Below are positions 22,160-30,366 of a stretch of 32,457 nucleotides of DNA, piece after piece. The notes under the pieces were generated by a model that saw only the letters and a list, made by a program, of their open reading frames with translations, had not been told where the DNA came from and ran no database searches. Source of the stretch: Microbacterium sp. B19 (GTDB lineage: Bacteria > Actinomycetota > Actinomycetes > Actinomycetales > Microbacteriaceae); NCBI RefSeq assembly GCF_000333395.1, contig NZ_BADA01000362.1, positions 1 to 32,457 on the forward strand. The letters run 5' to 3'. Position numbers and translations under genes: made by a program. The stretch's first letter is position 1. Every line of letters begins with the position of its first letter.

Positions 22160-23788
22160 ATGAGTGAAAAGCCGATGACGCAGCTGATCGATCACGAACT
22201 CGTGATCTATCCCTTCGATCACCCGCACGAGACCCCCGCGCGTCAACTGAAGAACCTGCTGGGCGGTAAGGGCGCCGGGCTCGCGGAGATGACCACCGCC
22301 CTGGGGATGGCCGTGCCACCGGGATTCACCATCCCCCTGACGATCTCGAACGCCTACCGTGCGCATGGGTGGCCCGCCGGCCTCGACGCGCTCCTGGACG
22401 AGCAGATGACCGTGCTCGGGTCCCGCATGGGTCGTCGCTTCGGCGACGCCCGCGATCCCCTGCTCGTCGCGGTGCGCAGCGGCGCTCCGGTCTCGATGCC
22501 CGGAATGCTGGACACCGTGCTGAATCTGGGCCTCAACGACGAAACGGTCCACGGGCTCGTCGCGGCGTCCGGCGACCCCGTGTTCGCGTGGGACAGCTAC
22601 CGCCGCTTCACGCAGATGTTCGCGACGACGGTGCTGGGCGTCCCCGGCGAGGCGCTCCCCGAGTGCGCCGACCCCACCGACGTCGAGGCGCTCCAGAAGC
22701 AGGTCGACGCCGTCCGTGTCGTCGTCCGCCGGATCACGGGCGAGGACATCCCCGCCGATCCCGCTGAACAGTTGCGTCGGGCGGTCGTGGCGGTGTTCGA
22801 ATCGTGGGACAGCGCTCGCGCCCGGGCGTACCGCGCCAAGGAGGGCATCGACGAGCGGATGGGGACCGCGGTCAACGTCCAGGCCATGGTGTTCGGCAAT
22901 CGCGGCGAGCGCTCCGGCACCGGCGTCGTCTTCACCCGCAATCCCTCCACCGGAGAGGCCGCACCGTTCGGCGACTACCTCCCGCGCGCGCAGGGCGAAG
23001 ACGTCGTCGCCGGCACCGCGCACACCCTGCCGATAGATCGCCTGCGCGACATCGCCCCCGCGGCGTACGACGACCTGCTCGTCGCCCTCCGGCGCCTCGA
23101 GGTGCACTACCGCGACATGTGCGACGTGGAGTTCACGATCGAGGACGGTCGACTCTGGTTGCTGCAGACACGGGTCGGCAAGCGCGGCGCGACGGCGGCG
23201 GTCCGCATCGCCGCCGACCTCGTCGACGACCCCGCCGTTCGCCTCGAACCCGGCGTCGCGCTCGAACGCGTCCCCGCCGAACTCCGCGACAAGGCGCGGC
23301 AGGAAGTCGTCGCCCACGCCCGACGCCTCTCCCCCGGTCGCGATCTGCTCACCGTGGGGCTCGGTGCCTCCCCGGGGCGCGCGAGTGGACGGATGGTCCT
23401 GAGCAGCGAGGATGCCGCTGACGCCGACGACGACGTGATCCTCGTCCGCCCGACCACGAGTCCGGAGGACGTGGCCGGGATGGCGGCATCCGTGGGCATC
23501 CTCACCACCACCGGAGGTCTCGTCAGCCACGCCGCGGTCGTCGCGCGCGGATGGCACCTGCCCGCCGTGGTGGGGGCGAAGGAGATCGCGATCGACGGCG
23601 AGCACGTGCGGGTCGGCTCGCGCTCCCTCCTCGCCGGCGCCGTGATCACCATCGACGGCAGCACCGGTGAAGTCTGGGAGGGGGCGCATGCCGGAGACGA
23701 CGGCGACGTGGACGCCGAGGACCTCGTCCACGCGCACCTCCCTGAGCTGGAGCGACTCGACAGCTGGGCCAGGGTGGCGGAACGATGA
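22160..23788 (+). CDS. PPDK-like protein lacking the pyruvate/PEP barrel
   Basis: 542 residues against about 880 for pyruvate phosphate dikinase. The ATP-grasp nucleotide domain is complete: [10 protein letters not shown] with K37, [29 protein letters not shown], and [15 protein letters not shown]. It is followed by the phosphohistidine domain [16 protein letters not shown] with H457, close to His455 of the Clostridium symbiosum enzyme. The protein then stops after about 85 residues, so the C-terminal TIM barrel that binds pyruvate/PEP is absent. It should phosphorylate itself from ATP but needs another protein to receive the phosphate. The separate acceptor-plus-His protein at 24740 is the obvious candidate. 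It overlaps the LuxR gene by ATGA. Confidence 0.87.
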   Translation: MSEKPMTQLIDHELVIYPFDHPHETPARQLKNLLGGKGAGLAEMTTALGMAVPPGFTIPLTISNAYRAHGWPAGLDALLDEQMTVLGSRMGRRFGDARDPLLVAVRSGAPVSMPGMLDTVLNLGLNDETVHGLVAASGDPVFAWDSYRRFTQMFATTVLGVPGEALPECADPTDVEALQKQVDAVRVVVRRITGEDIPADPAEQLRRAVVAVFESWDSARARAYRAKEGIDERMGTAVNVQAMVFGNRGERSGTGVVFTRNPSTGEAAPFGDYLPRAQGEDVVAGTAHTLPIDRLRDIAPAAYDDLLVALRRLEVHYRDMCDVEFTIEDGRLWLLQTRVGKRGATAAVRIAADLVDDPAVRLEPGVALERVPAELRDKARQEVVAHARRLSPGRDLLTVGLGASPGRASGRMVLSSEDAADADDDVILVRPTTSPEDVAGMAASVGILTTTGGLVSHAAVVARGWHLPAVVGAKEIAIDGEHVRVGSRSLLAGAVITIDGSTGEVWEGAHAGDDGDVDAEDLVHAHLPELERLDSWARVAER

Positions 23789-24672
23789 CCTCGCCGGCCC
23801 GGGACGCCGCCGTCGCGTGGGACACCGAGCCCGCGTCGTCGGTCACCGAGCTGGACCGGTTCGCACGCGCGGTCGCCACGGTGCGTCGCGCACGGACCAC
23901 CGCCGAGACGCTCGCGGCCGTCCCGAGGGCGGTCACGGAGCTCGGGTTCGAGCGGGTGATGCTGTCGCTCGTGGATGACGAGTACTGGCGCCCGCAGGCG
24001 GTGCAGATCGTCGCGGACACGTCGTGGTCGGCTCGGGTGATGGACTCCGCGCTGCAACTGCCCCAGGCGATCTGCGACAGCGCACCCGAGCGACGCGTGA
24101 TCGAGCGCGCGACGCCGATCGTCGTCCCGCCGCCCCGTGATGTGCACCCGTGGTCGAAGAAGACGTGGGACTACCGGCATCCGCGCAAGGTCACGGCCTA
24201 CGTGGCGGCCCCCGTCGAGATCGGCGGTCGTGTGGCCGCGCTCATCCATGCCGACCGCGCCACCTCCTGCCGCGCGCTCACCGGCGCGCACGCCACGCTG
24301 CTGTGGAGCTTCTGCGGCGTCGTCGAGCTGGCGCTCACCGCGCGGGCGGCCGAGGAGAGGCTCCAGCGGATGCGCGGACACCTCGACGACATGCTCGACC
24401 TCACGGGCGCAGCCGCACACCCGCGGCTCCCCGGGCTGACGCGACCGGAACTCACGGCCCCTCGCGAGATCGTGGCGTTCGACTCGCTGACCGCGCGCGA
24501 GCGCCACGTTCTGGAACTCCTGGCGCGGGGTCTGAGTAACACGCAGATCGCCGAGCAGCTGCTGCTCACCGAGGGCACCGTCAAGGCCCACGTCAAGCAC
24601 ATCCTCGCCAAGACGCAGAGCCCCAACCGGACGGCCGCGGCCCTGAAGTGGGCCAACGGCGACGTGGGCTGA
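23785..24672 (+). CDS. LuxR-type regulator with GAF-like sensor domain
   Basis: 295 residues. The C-terminal [21 protein letters not shown]...[13 protein letters not shown] (about 235-285) is a textbook LuxR/NarL domain. The N-terminal 190 residues look like a GAF domain ([43 protein letters not shown]), without a receiver Asp pocket, so control is probably by a small ligand rather than phosphorylation. It is translated from the same message as the PPDK-like protein through an ATGA overlap. A likely target is the divergent region 26504-26795, which carries three CCTTCGGA-like elements; this is inference. Confidence 0.88.
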   Translation: MTSPARDAAVAWDTEPASSVTELDRFARAVATVRRARTTAETLAAVPRAVTELGFERVMLSLVDDEYWRPQAVQIVADTSWSARVMDSALQLPQAICDSAPERRVIERATPIVVPPPRDVHPWSKKTWDYRHPRKVTAYVAAPVEIGGRVAALIHADRATSCRALTGAHATLLWSFCGVVELALTARAAEERLQRMRGHLDDMLDLTGAAAHPRLPGLTRPELTAPREIVAFDSLTARERHVLELLARGLSNTQIAEQLLLTEGTVKAHVKHILAKTQSPNRTAAALKWANGDVG

Positions 24673-24688
24673 TCCGACCGGATGCCGA

Positions 24689-24720
24689 AGAGGCGCCGCT
24701 CCCGAAGGAGCGGCGCCTCT
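24689..24720. terminator. Bidirectional terminator
   Basis: A 14-bp perfect stem (AGAGGCGCCGCTCC, 24689-24702, with 24707-24720) and CGAA loop between the convergent LuxR and PEP-synthase-like genes. Confidence 0.88.
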
Positions 24721-24739
24721 CGTCGTTCGGAGACCGGGT

Positions 24740-26503
24740 TCACTCGGAGACGACGCGCACCTCACCGGTGCTTCCGTCGACGGACACGACCATTCCCGTG
24801 GCGAGTCGGCCCAGGGCGTCCGGCACGGACGCGGCGGCGGGGATGCCGAGCTCGCGGGAGACGATCGCGGCGTGCGAGATGGTCGCGCCGGTCTCGACGA
24901 CGACGGCGCCGGCGACGAGGAACAGCGCGCCCCACGACGAATCCGTCGTCCGAGCCACGAGCACGTCGCCGGGTTCGAGGTCCACGTCGTCCTCGATCGA
25001 GGTCACCACCTGCACGCGTCCGGTGTGCGAGCCCGGTGCGACGCCGATGCCCTGGAGGACGTCGCCGACGGCCGCACGCGTGACCTCGCGCTCGGGGGCA
25101 CGGAAGTCCTCGAGGTCGGGGTAGCGACCGTCGACGATGAATGGCGGGACCTTGCTCTCGAGTTCGGTGAGGGTGGCCCGACGCTCGACGATCGTCCGTC
25201 CCCAGGACTCCGGAGCCTCGAGGTATCCGTCGATCTCGCTGTCCTGCAGCATGAGGATGTCGGACCAGTGAGCGATACGCCCGGCCTCGACGTGGCGCCG
25301 TCCCAGCTCCTTCATCACGTCGCGCACGTGGTTCACCAGGCGCGTGCACTGCACCTTGGATCCCTCCCGCGCCGGCAGCAGGGACGGGATGACGCCGGCG
25401 GCCGCCACGAACATGCCGTGCGCCTCGGTGCCTTCCAGAGCCGCCGCCACCGCGGCGACGGCAGCCTGGCGCTCCGCGGCGAACGACGAGGTGCGCTTCT
25501 CGGGCGACGCGTCGTCCTCGGCTCGCCGCGATCCGTCGATCATGTGGAGGACGATGCGGGGCTGCGACGCGTACGTGGGCGAGCGCAGCTCCCAGACGCT
25601 CGGCCCCAGGAAGCCCCAGTCGCTGATGAAGCGGTCCCACGCCTCGCCGAATGCGGCGGCATCCGCCGAGGACGAGCCCGTGATGCGCCCGAGCGCGCCG
25701 TCCAGTCCCGCATCGAACGCGGCGGTCAGCTCGGGCGAGCGGCGCACGATCCGGGAGATGCGCCAGATGTCGAACGACTGCTGCGCCGAGTCGACCCCTC
25801 CGAGGCCCGCGAAGATCGCCGACGTCAGGTGCCCCAAGCCCGCCGCACCCGCCGCCTGGGCGACCACACCGGTGGCGATGTTGGCGCTGTACAGGTTGAA
25901 CATGTGGGTGGCGAAGACCGGCCGCAGTTCGTCCACGACGCGTCGCGCGTAGGCGACGAGCTGCCCGTCGGACAGACCGGAGAAGTCGGGCACCGCGGCC
26001 AGGAACGCGTCGATGTCGCGGGCGTGGCCCGCGTTCGGATCGGGCGCGGGGGCGAAGATCGCCCCCATCCACGCGCCGATGTCGGCCGAGCGCGCCTCAT
26101 CGACGTCGTCGGGGTGCTCCACGTAGTCCGGGACGTCCGGGTGCTCGCCGAAGAACGACTGGTCGATCGCCTGCGTCGTCATGCCGGGCGCACGGACCCC
26201 GAGCACGCGCGACATGGAGAGGTTGATATACACGTAGCCGCCGAACGACGCCACGCAGGTGCACTTTCCGGTTTCGAGGGGGCCGAAGTCCGAGGGCGCG
26301 AATGCTCCGATACGGAACAGCGCGTCGCGGTAACCGCCCTCGTACACCACCCGCCCCAGCAGGCTCCACGTGAACGGGCTGGAAGCGTCTGTGAACACCT
26401 CACCGGTGTTCGCCCGGGTGAACACCGGATAACGGGCGTTGACCTCGTCGTCACTCGGCCAGATCTTGGTGCTCGTACCGGAGGGCTGGGTCGTGATCGT
26501 CAT
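24740..26503 (-). CDS. PEP-synthase-like acceptor/phosphohistidine protein lacking ATP-grasp
   Basis: 587 residues from ATG 26503 (AAAGGA upstream). The N-terminal 460 residues resemble the acceptor-binding part of PEP-utilising enzymes such as rifampin phosphotransferase, starting with RANTGEVF (30-37) and SSPFTWSLLG. The C-terminal block carries GDVLVARTTDSSW and the phosphohistidine motif TGATISHAAIVSRELGIPA with H544. The usual N-terminal ATP-grasp domain is missing. Together with the PPDK-like protein at 22160, which has ATP-grasp and His but no acceptor domain, it would rebuild a full ATP-dependent phosphotransferase. The acceptor is probably a hydroxyl group of the pathway substrate (inference). 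Divergent from the gene at 26796. Confidence 0.85.
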   Translation of the reverse strand: MTITTQPSGTSTKIWPSDDEVNARYPVFTRANTGEVFTDASSPFTWSLLGRVVYEGGYRDALFRIGAFAPSDFGPLETGKCTCVASFGGYVYINLSMSRVLGVRAPGMTTQAIDQSFFGEHPDVPDYVEHPDDVDEARSADIGAWMGAIFAPAPDPNAGHARDIDAFLAAVPDFSGLSDGQLVAYARRVVDELRPVFATHMFNLYSANIATGVVAQAAGAAGLGHLTSAIFAGLGGVDSAQQSFDIWRISRIVRRSPELTAAFDAGLDGALGRITGSSSADAAAFGEAWDRFISDWGFLGPSVWELRSPTYASQPRIVLHMIDGSRRAEDDASPEKRTSSFAAERQAAVAAVAAALEGTEAHGMFVAAAGVIPSLLPAREGSKVQCTRLVNHVRDVMKELGRRHVEAGRIAHWSDILMLQDSEIDGYLEAPESWGRTIVERRATLTELESKVPPFIVDGRYPDLEDFRAPEREVTRAAVGDVLQGIGVAPGSHTGRVQVVTSIEDDVDLEPGDVLVARTTDSSWGALFLVAGAVVVETGATISHAAIVSRELGIPAAASVPDALGRLATGMVVSVDGSTGEVRVVSE

Positions 26504-26795
26504 GATCGAATCCTTTTCTCTTCGCGGGGAAGTCGCCTCGTCGAGCAGGCCGGTTCCGGGGAGAAGTCCCTCCCGCACCCCCGTCCTCGCCGCGGTCTCC
26601 CTTGATCGCAACGCGCGGCATCCGGGCACCCGGAGCCGTGCCACGAATCTAGGAGCGCGTTCCTTTCGGAGGGCATTTCGCGGCGAATCGCTTCCGAAGG
26701 GGGCAGGCCAGCTCCCCCCTTCGGACGACTCTGCCCGATCGATCCCACACCGGTCGAGCCGGCCGCGAGACTGGTCGGGAACGAAAGAGGTCAGC
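26504..26795. promoter_or_regulatory. Divergent regulatory region with three CCTTCGGA-like elements
   Basis: This 292-bp gap between divergent genes holds no ORF I believe in. It contains CCTTTCGGA (26662-26670), TTCCGAAGG (26692-26700) and CCTTCGGA (26718-26725). The last two lie within a perfect 11-bp inverted repeat, TCCGAAGGGGG (26693-26703) / CCCCCTTCGGA (26715-26725), with an 11-nt spacer. No FadR-like TGGNNGRRCCA site is present, so these genes are probably controlled by a different factor, perhaps the LuxR protein. Confidence 0.5.
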
Positions 26796-27785
26796 ATGAT
26801 CACGGACGACGACGTCGAGTTCCACGCGCCGAGCCCCGACCCGATGCGGGCGGAGACGAACTACTTCGGTTTCGAGATCCCGGAGGCGGGAACGCACATC
26901 GGCCTGTACTCGCTGTTCCGGCCGAACCTGGGGATCGTGAACTCCGCGGTCTTCGCCAATTCCCGGATGGTCCCCGTGCAGACGGCGATCGACTTCTGGG
27001 ACCACCGCGCCTATCTTCCGTTGGGCGAGAACCGCCTGTCGGACTTCTCGCTCGCGAACGGGCTGCGCGTGACCTGCCTCGACCCCAACCGCCGGTGGGA
27101 GCTCCGCTTCGACAGTGAGTGGATGACCGTCGATGTGCAGTACTCGGCCCTCATGCCCCCCTACGACATCCACGACCGGGCGATGGACCCGCTCGCGCGC
27201 GACGGCGGGAACGACCTGGCCTCGGGGGACCTCTGGAAGGGCGGCCACTTCGACATGACGGGCGCCGTCGAGGGCACGGTCCGCCTGCACGGCCGTTCCT
27301 ACGCCGTGGACTGGCTCCTCACGATGGACCACAGTTGGGGTGTCCGCGGCGAGTACCAGAGCGGCACCATGACGTGGCTGCAGGCCCATTTCTCGCGCGA
27401 CTTCGCCGTGCACGCGATCTTCCAGTCGGATGCCACGACCCCTCCGGGCGAGCCGCTCGACCTGTCGATCAGCCACTCCTACGTGATGGACCACGGCGAG
27501 GCCGTGGGCGTGAAGGCCGGCACCGGTCGGACGCTTCGGGAAGGGCTCGCGCAGCGCGAGGTGGAACTCGAACTCGTCGATGTGCGCGACCGGGTCTGGA
27601 AGCTCCACGGGGTCGCTCAGACGGGCTTCCCCGCCGAGTACTGGCCGGGGTCGTCCTCTCCCATGGCGATGATGCGCTGGACGCTCGACGGAGAGGTCGG
27701 CTACGGGACCACCACCGACTTCTACGACTACCGGCACCACGTCGCTCTGCAGGCGCAGCGGGCGCGCGCGGCGGCGGAGCGCTGA
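26796..27785 (+). CDS. AttH/CrtC-like (lipocalin-like beta fold) protein
   Basis: 329 residues, soluble, no signal peptide. The motif MDHSWGVRGEY (near residue 180) and the surrounding beta-rich pattern (GHFDMTGAVEGTVRLHG, WLQAHFSRDFAVHAIF) fit the AttH/CrtC-like superfamily of two lipocalin-like domains, which includes carotenoid 1,2-hydratase. I cannot tell whether this member is an enzyme. Related proteins appear, from general knowledge, in actinobacterial isoprenoid and steroid gene clusters. Its stop is one base before the start of the histidine phosphatase gene, so they are co-translated. Confidence 0.7.
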   Translation: MITDDDVEFHAPSPDPMRAETNYFGFEIPEAGTHIGLYSLFRPNLGIVNSAVFANSRMVPVQTAIDFWDHRAYLPLGENRLSDFSLANGLRVTCLDPNRRWELRFDSEWMTVDVQYSALMPPYDIHDRAMDPLARDGGNDLASGDLWKGGHFDMTGAVEGTVRLHGRSYAVDWLLTMDHSWGVRGEYQSGTMTWLQAHFSRDFAVHAIFQSDATTPPGEPLDLSISHSYVMDHGEAVGVKAGTGRTLREGLAQREVELELVDVRDRVWKLHGVAQTGFPAEYWPGSSSPMAMMRWTLDGEVGYGTTTDFYDYRHHVALQAQRARAAAER

Positions 27786-27786
27786 G

Positions 27787-28467
27787 ATGGGAGCGGGAGA
27801 CGCGCTCGTCGGCGGAGCGCAGCGCCCGTTCGTGCGCCCCCACGACGCCGTCGAGATCCTTCTCGTCCGGCACGGCACGTCCGCGCGAGGAGACGATCCC
27901 GGCTCCCACGATCTGCGCGACGGCGCGTCGGACCCGCCGTTGAACGACGGCGGGCGCGCGCAAGCGGAACTGCTCGGGCCGCGGCTGGCGGCGATCGACG
28001 CGAGCCGCGTCTTCGTGTCCTCGCTCCAGCGCACCGCGCAGACGGCGGAGCCTCTGCTGCGACGGACGGGAAACACCGCCACTGTCGTCGACGACCTCAG
28101 CGAGGTGTACCTGGGTGTTCTCGACGGCGAGAAGTTCGAGCTCCAGCGTGCGGCAGGCGACCCCGTGGTGGAGGAGGTCTTCCGTCAGCAGCGTTGGGAT
28201 GTCATCCCCGAGGCGGAGAGCGCGGCTTCTTTCTCGGCCCGCGTGCGCCGGGGACTCGAGGCGGTCGCGGATGCCACGCCGAAGGGCGCGGCATCCATCG
28301 CCTTCGTGCACGCAGCCGTCATCGCCGAGCTCCTGGCCCAGATCACGGGAAGTCGAGCGCTCGCCTTCATCGGCGTCGAGAACGCTTCGATCAGCACCGT
28401 GATCCGCAGCGGGTCCGGACACTGGATGCTGCGCAGTTTCAACGACACCGCGCATCTGTCGACCTGA
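27787..28467 (+). CDS. Histidine phosphatase family protein
   Basis: 226 residues. The RHG motif ILLVRHGTS (24-32) gives H29 as the phospho-acceptor, and FVHAAVIAE supplies the second catalytic H175; SSLQRTAQTAEPL is the usual helix motif. This superfamily includes phosphomonoesterases and mutases; the substrate is not predictable. The start is one base after the stop of the AttH-like gene. With the tyrosine-phosphatase-like enzyme at 21218 it is the second phosphatase in a cluster that also carries a split phosphotransferase, which suggests turnover of a phosphorylated intermediate. Confidence 0.9.
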   Translation: MGAGDALVGGAQRPFVRPHDAVEILLVRHGTSARGDDPGSHDLRDGASDPPLNDGGRAQAELLGPRLAAIDASRVFVSSLQRTAQTAEPLLRRTGNTATVVDDLSEVYLGVLDGEKFELQRAAGDPVVEEVFRQQRWDVIPEAESAASFSARVRRGLEAVADATPKGAASIAFVHAAVIAELLAQITGSRALAFIGVENASISTVIRSGSGHWMLRSFNDTAHLST

Positions 28468-28535
28468 ACCGGCCGAGCTCCCCCGCGTAGGATCGAATCC
28501 GCCCGCCCGGCGGGACGAAGCGAACGGAGTGTGCG

Positions 28536-29255
28536 ATGACGCAAGCGCAGGGCTCGCCCAGCGGCGTCGAACCGATCGTCCTCGGCAAGATGAAGGTGCC
28601 GCGGGCGTCGCAGATGCTGGCCGATCAGCTCGCCGAGCACATCCTGAGCGGAGAGTTCCCGGAAGGGTCGGGTCTGCCCCCCGAACGGGATCTGGTCGAC
28701 CAGACGGGGCTCAGCCGCACGACGGTCCGCGAAGCGCTCCGCATCCTCGAGGTGCAGGGGCTCATCAAGGTGCGCGCGGGGCGCGCCGGCGGCGCGTTCG
28801 TCCAGCGCCCCGGCGAGCAGGCCATGGCCAATACCGTGCAGGACATCATCCTGGGGCGGGAGATCACGCGCACCGCGCTGCTCGAGGCGCGGCGTGCCAT
28901 CGAACCCTTCTGCGCGCGCCTGGCGGCACGCACCCGTACCGACGAGCAGCTGGACGACCTCGAGGAGACCCTCGACACCACCGACGGCGACTGGCACGTG
29001 GCTGTCGCGCGGGCCGGCAACAACCCTCTGCTGTCGGGTCTGATGGTCTCGCTCACCCAGGGGATCCACGCCGCGACCGAGCACGATCTGATGGATGCCG
29101 AAGCCCTCGGGCACGCGGTCGAATCGCACCGAGCCGTGACCGACGCGATCCGCGCACGGGACGAGGACACCGCGGAGCGCGAGATGGAACGGCACGCCCA
29201 CGTGTTCTCCAAGCTCGACGAGCGCGTCGTCCCGCGACACACGGGACGACGCTGA
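28536..29255 (+). CDS. GntR/FadR-type transcriptional regulator, third copy
   Basis: 239 residues. Winged helix SGLPPERDLVDQTGLSRTTVREALRILE, wing RAGRAGGAFV, then an FCD-like helical domain (EARRAIEPFCARLAARTRTDEQ). Preceded by a GGAG at a usable distance, 68 nt after the phosphatase stop. Paralogous to the regulator at 20493 along its length. Its recognition helix is of the canonical type, so it and the regulator at 19753 are the two best candidates for the TGGNNGRRCCA sites. Convergent with the alcohol dehydrogenase gene, only 6 nt apart. Confidence 0.9.
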   Translation: MTQAQGSPSGVEPIVLGKMKVPRASQMLADQLAEHILSGEFPEGSGLPPERDLVDQTGLSRTTVREALRILEVQGLIKVRAGRAGGAFVQRPGEQAMANTVQDIILGREITRTALLEARRAIEPFCARLAARTRTDEQLDDLEETLDTTDGDWHVAVARAGNNPLLSGLMVSLTQGIHAATEHDLMDAEALGHAVESHRAVTDAIRARDEDTAEREMERHAHVFSKLDERVVPRHTGRR

Positions 29256-29261
29256 CCTCTC

Positions 29262-30341
29262 TCACTCGATGTGGATCGGCGTGCGCACCACCGCGCCGGA
29301 CCGCTGATCGGCGACGACGCGGTTGATGTCGGCGAGTTCGGCAGGGTTCGACAGAAGCTTCTCCACCGGCAGGCGTCCCGTGCGCCACAGGTCGGTGAGC
29401 AGGGGCAGATCCCGGCGCAGGCTGATACCGCCGTGGAAGCTGCCGGTGATGCGCTTGTCGTCGTGGAACATCTCGTACGCGGGGATCTCGACGACGGCCC
29501 CCGGGGCACCGGCTCCGACCACCGTGACGGTGCCACCGCGCCGGACGGACCGCCAGGCCGTCAGAACCGTCGCGGGAGCCCCGACGGCGTCGATCACGAC
29601 GTCGAGGTCGCGGAATCCGTCGGCGAACTCGTCTGGCGCGGCCGCGGCCGTCGCGCCCAGGGACAGAGCGAAATCACGGCGCGAAGCCATCGGATCGACG
29701 GCCACGAGATCGCTCGCTCCGGCGACGATCGCCCCCAGCAGGGCGTTCAGACCGATCGCCCCGCATCCGATCACGGCCACACGGTCACCTGGGCGCACGG
29801 CGGCGCTACGCAGCGCGGCCCCCGCTCCGGTGGCCGTGGCGCAGCCGAACAGAGCGGCGATCTCGAACGGGAGGTCGTCCGCGATCTTGACCACCGCGTG
29901 ATCGGGGAGCAACGTGCGCTCGGCGAACGTCGCCGTCTTCATCCCCTGGTGCACCGCCTGTCCGTCGATCGAGAGACGCTGGGTCGAGGTGTGCTCCCGG
30001 CCCGCTCGCGCATCGGCGGTCGAGCTGCGGTTCGCGCAGAGGTACTCCTCGCCGCGCAAGCACGGTCGGCAGGTCCCGCAGGGGGCCACCCAGAGCACGA
30101 GCACGCGGTCCCCTGGACGGACGTTCCGGACCTCGCGACCGACTTCGGCCACGACGCCGGCGCCCTCGTGACCGAGCACGACCGGCGTCGGCTGGCCGAA
30201 GACGGTGGTGAGTGAGAGGTCGGACGCGCACACTCCGACCGAGTGGAGGCGCACGACGACCTCGCGCGGGCCGGGTGCCGCCAGGCTGATTTCGCGGACG
30301 TCGAACGGCCCGCCCGACTCCCACATCACTGCTGCACGCAT
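29262..30341 (-). CDS. Zinc-dependent alcohol dehydrogenase (class III-like)
   Basis: 359 residues of the medium-chain dehydrogenase family. Catalytic zinc ligands C38 and C167 (GCATATGAG) with H58-E59, and a full structural-zinc lobe with C88, C91, C94 and C102. Rossmann motif VIGCGAIGLNA with D of VAVDP favouring NAD. The GCATATGAG block is typical of the class III/NDMA-dependent branch of actinobacteria. Start ATG 30341 has CGGAGAA 6-7 nt upstream. It follows the aldehyde dehydrogenase gene by 25 nt and completes an alcohol-to-acid pair. Confidence 0.92.
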   Translation of the reverse strand: MRAAVMWESGGPFDVREISLAAPGPREVVVRLHSVGVCASDLSLTTVFGQPTPVVLGHEGAGVVAEVGREVRNVRPGDRVLVLWVAPCGTCRPCLRGEEYLCANRSSTADARAGREHTSTQRLSIDGQAVHQGMKTATFAERTLLPDHAVVKIADDLPFEIAALFGCATATGAGAALRSAAVRPGDRVAVIGCGAIGLNALLGAIVAGASDLVAVDPMASRRDFALSLGATAAAAPDEFADGFRDLDVVIDAVGAPATVLTAWRSVRRGGTVTVVGAGAPGAVVEIPAYEMFHDDKRITGSFHGGISLRRDLPLLTDLWRTGRLPVEKLLSNPAELADINRVVADQRSGAVVRTPIHIE

Positions 30342-30366
30342 GACATTCTCCGTTGCTCGATGCCGA

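Noticed and set aside
22160..23788. Naming the gene ppdK
   Set aside because: The C-terminal pyruvate/PEP domain is absent, so it cannot carry out the dikinase reaction alone.
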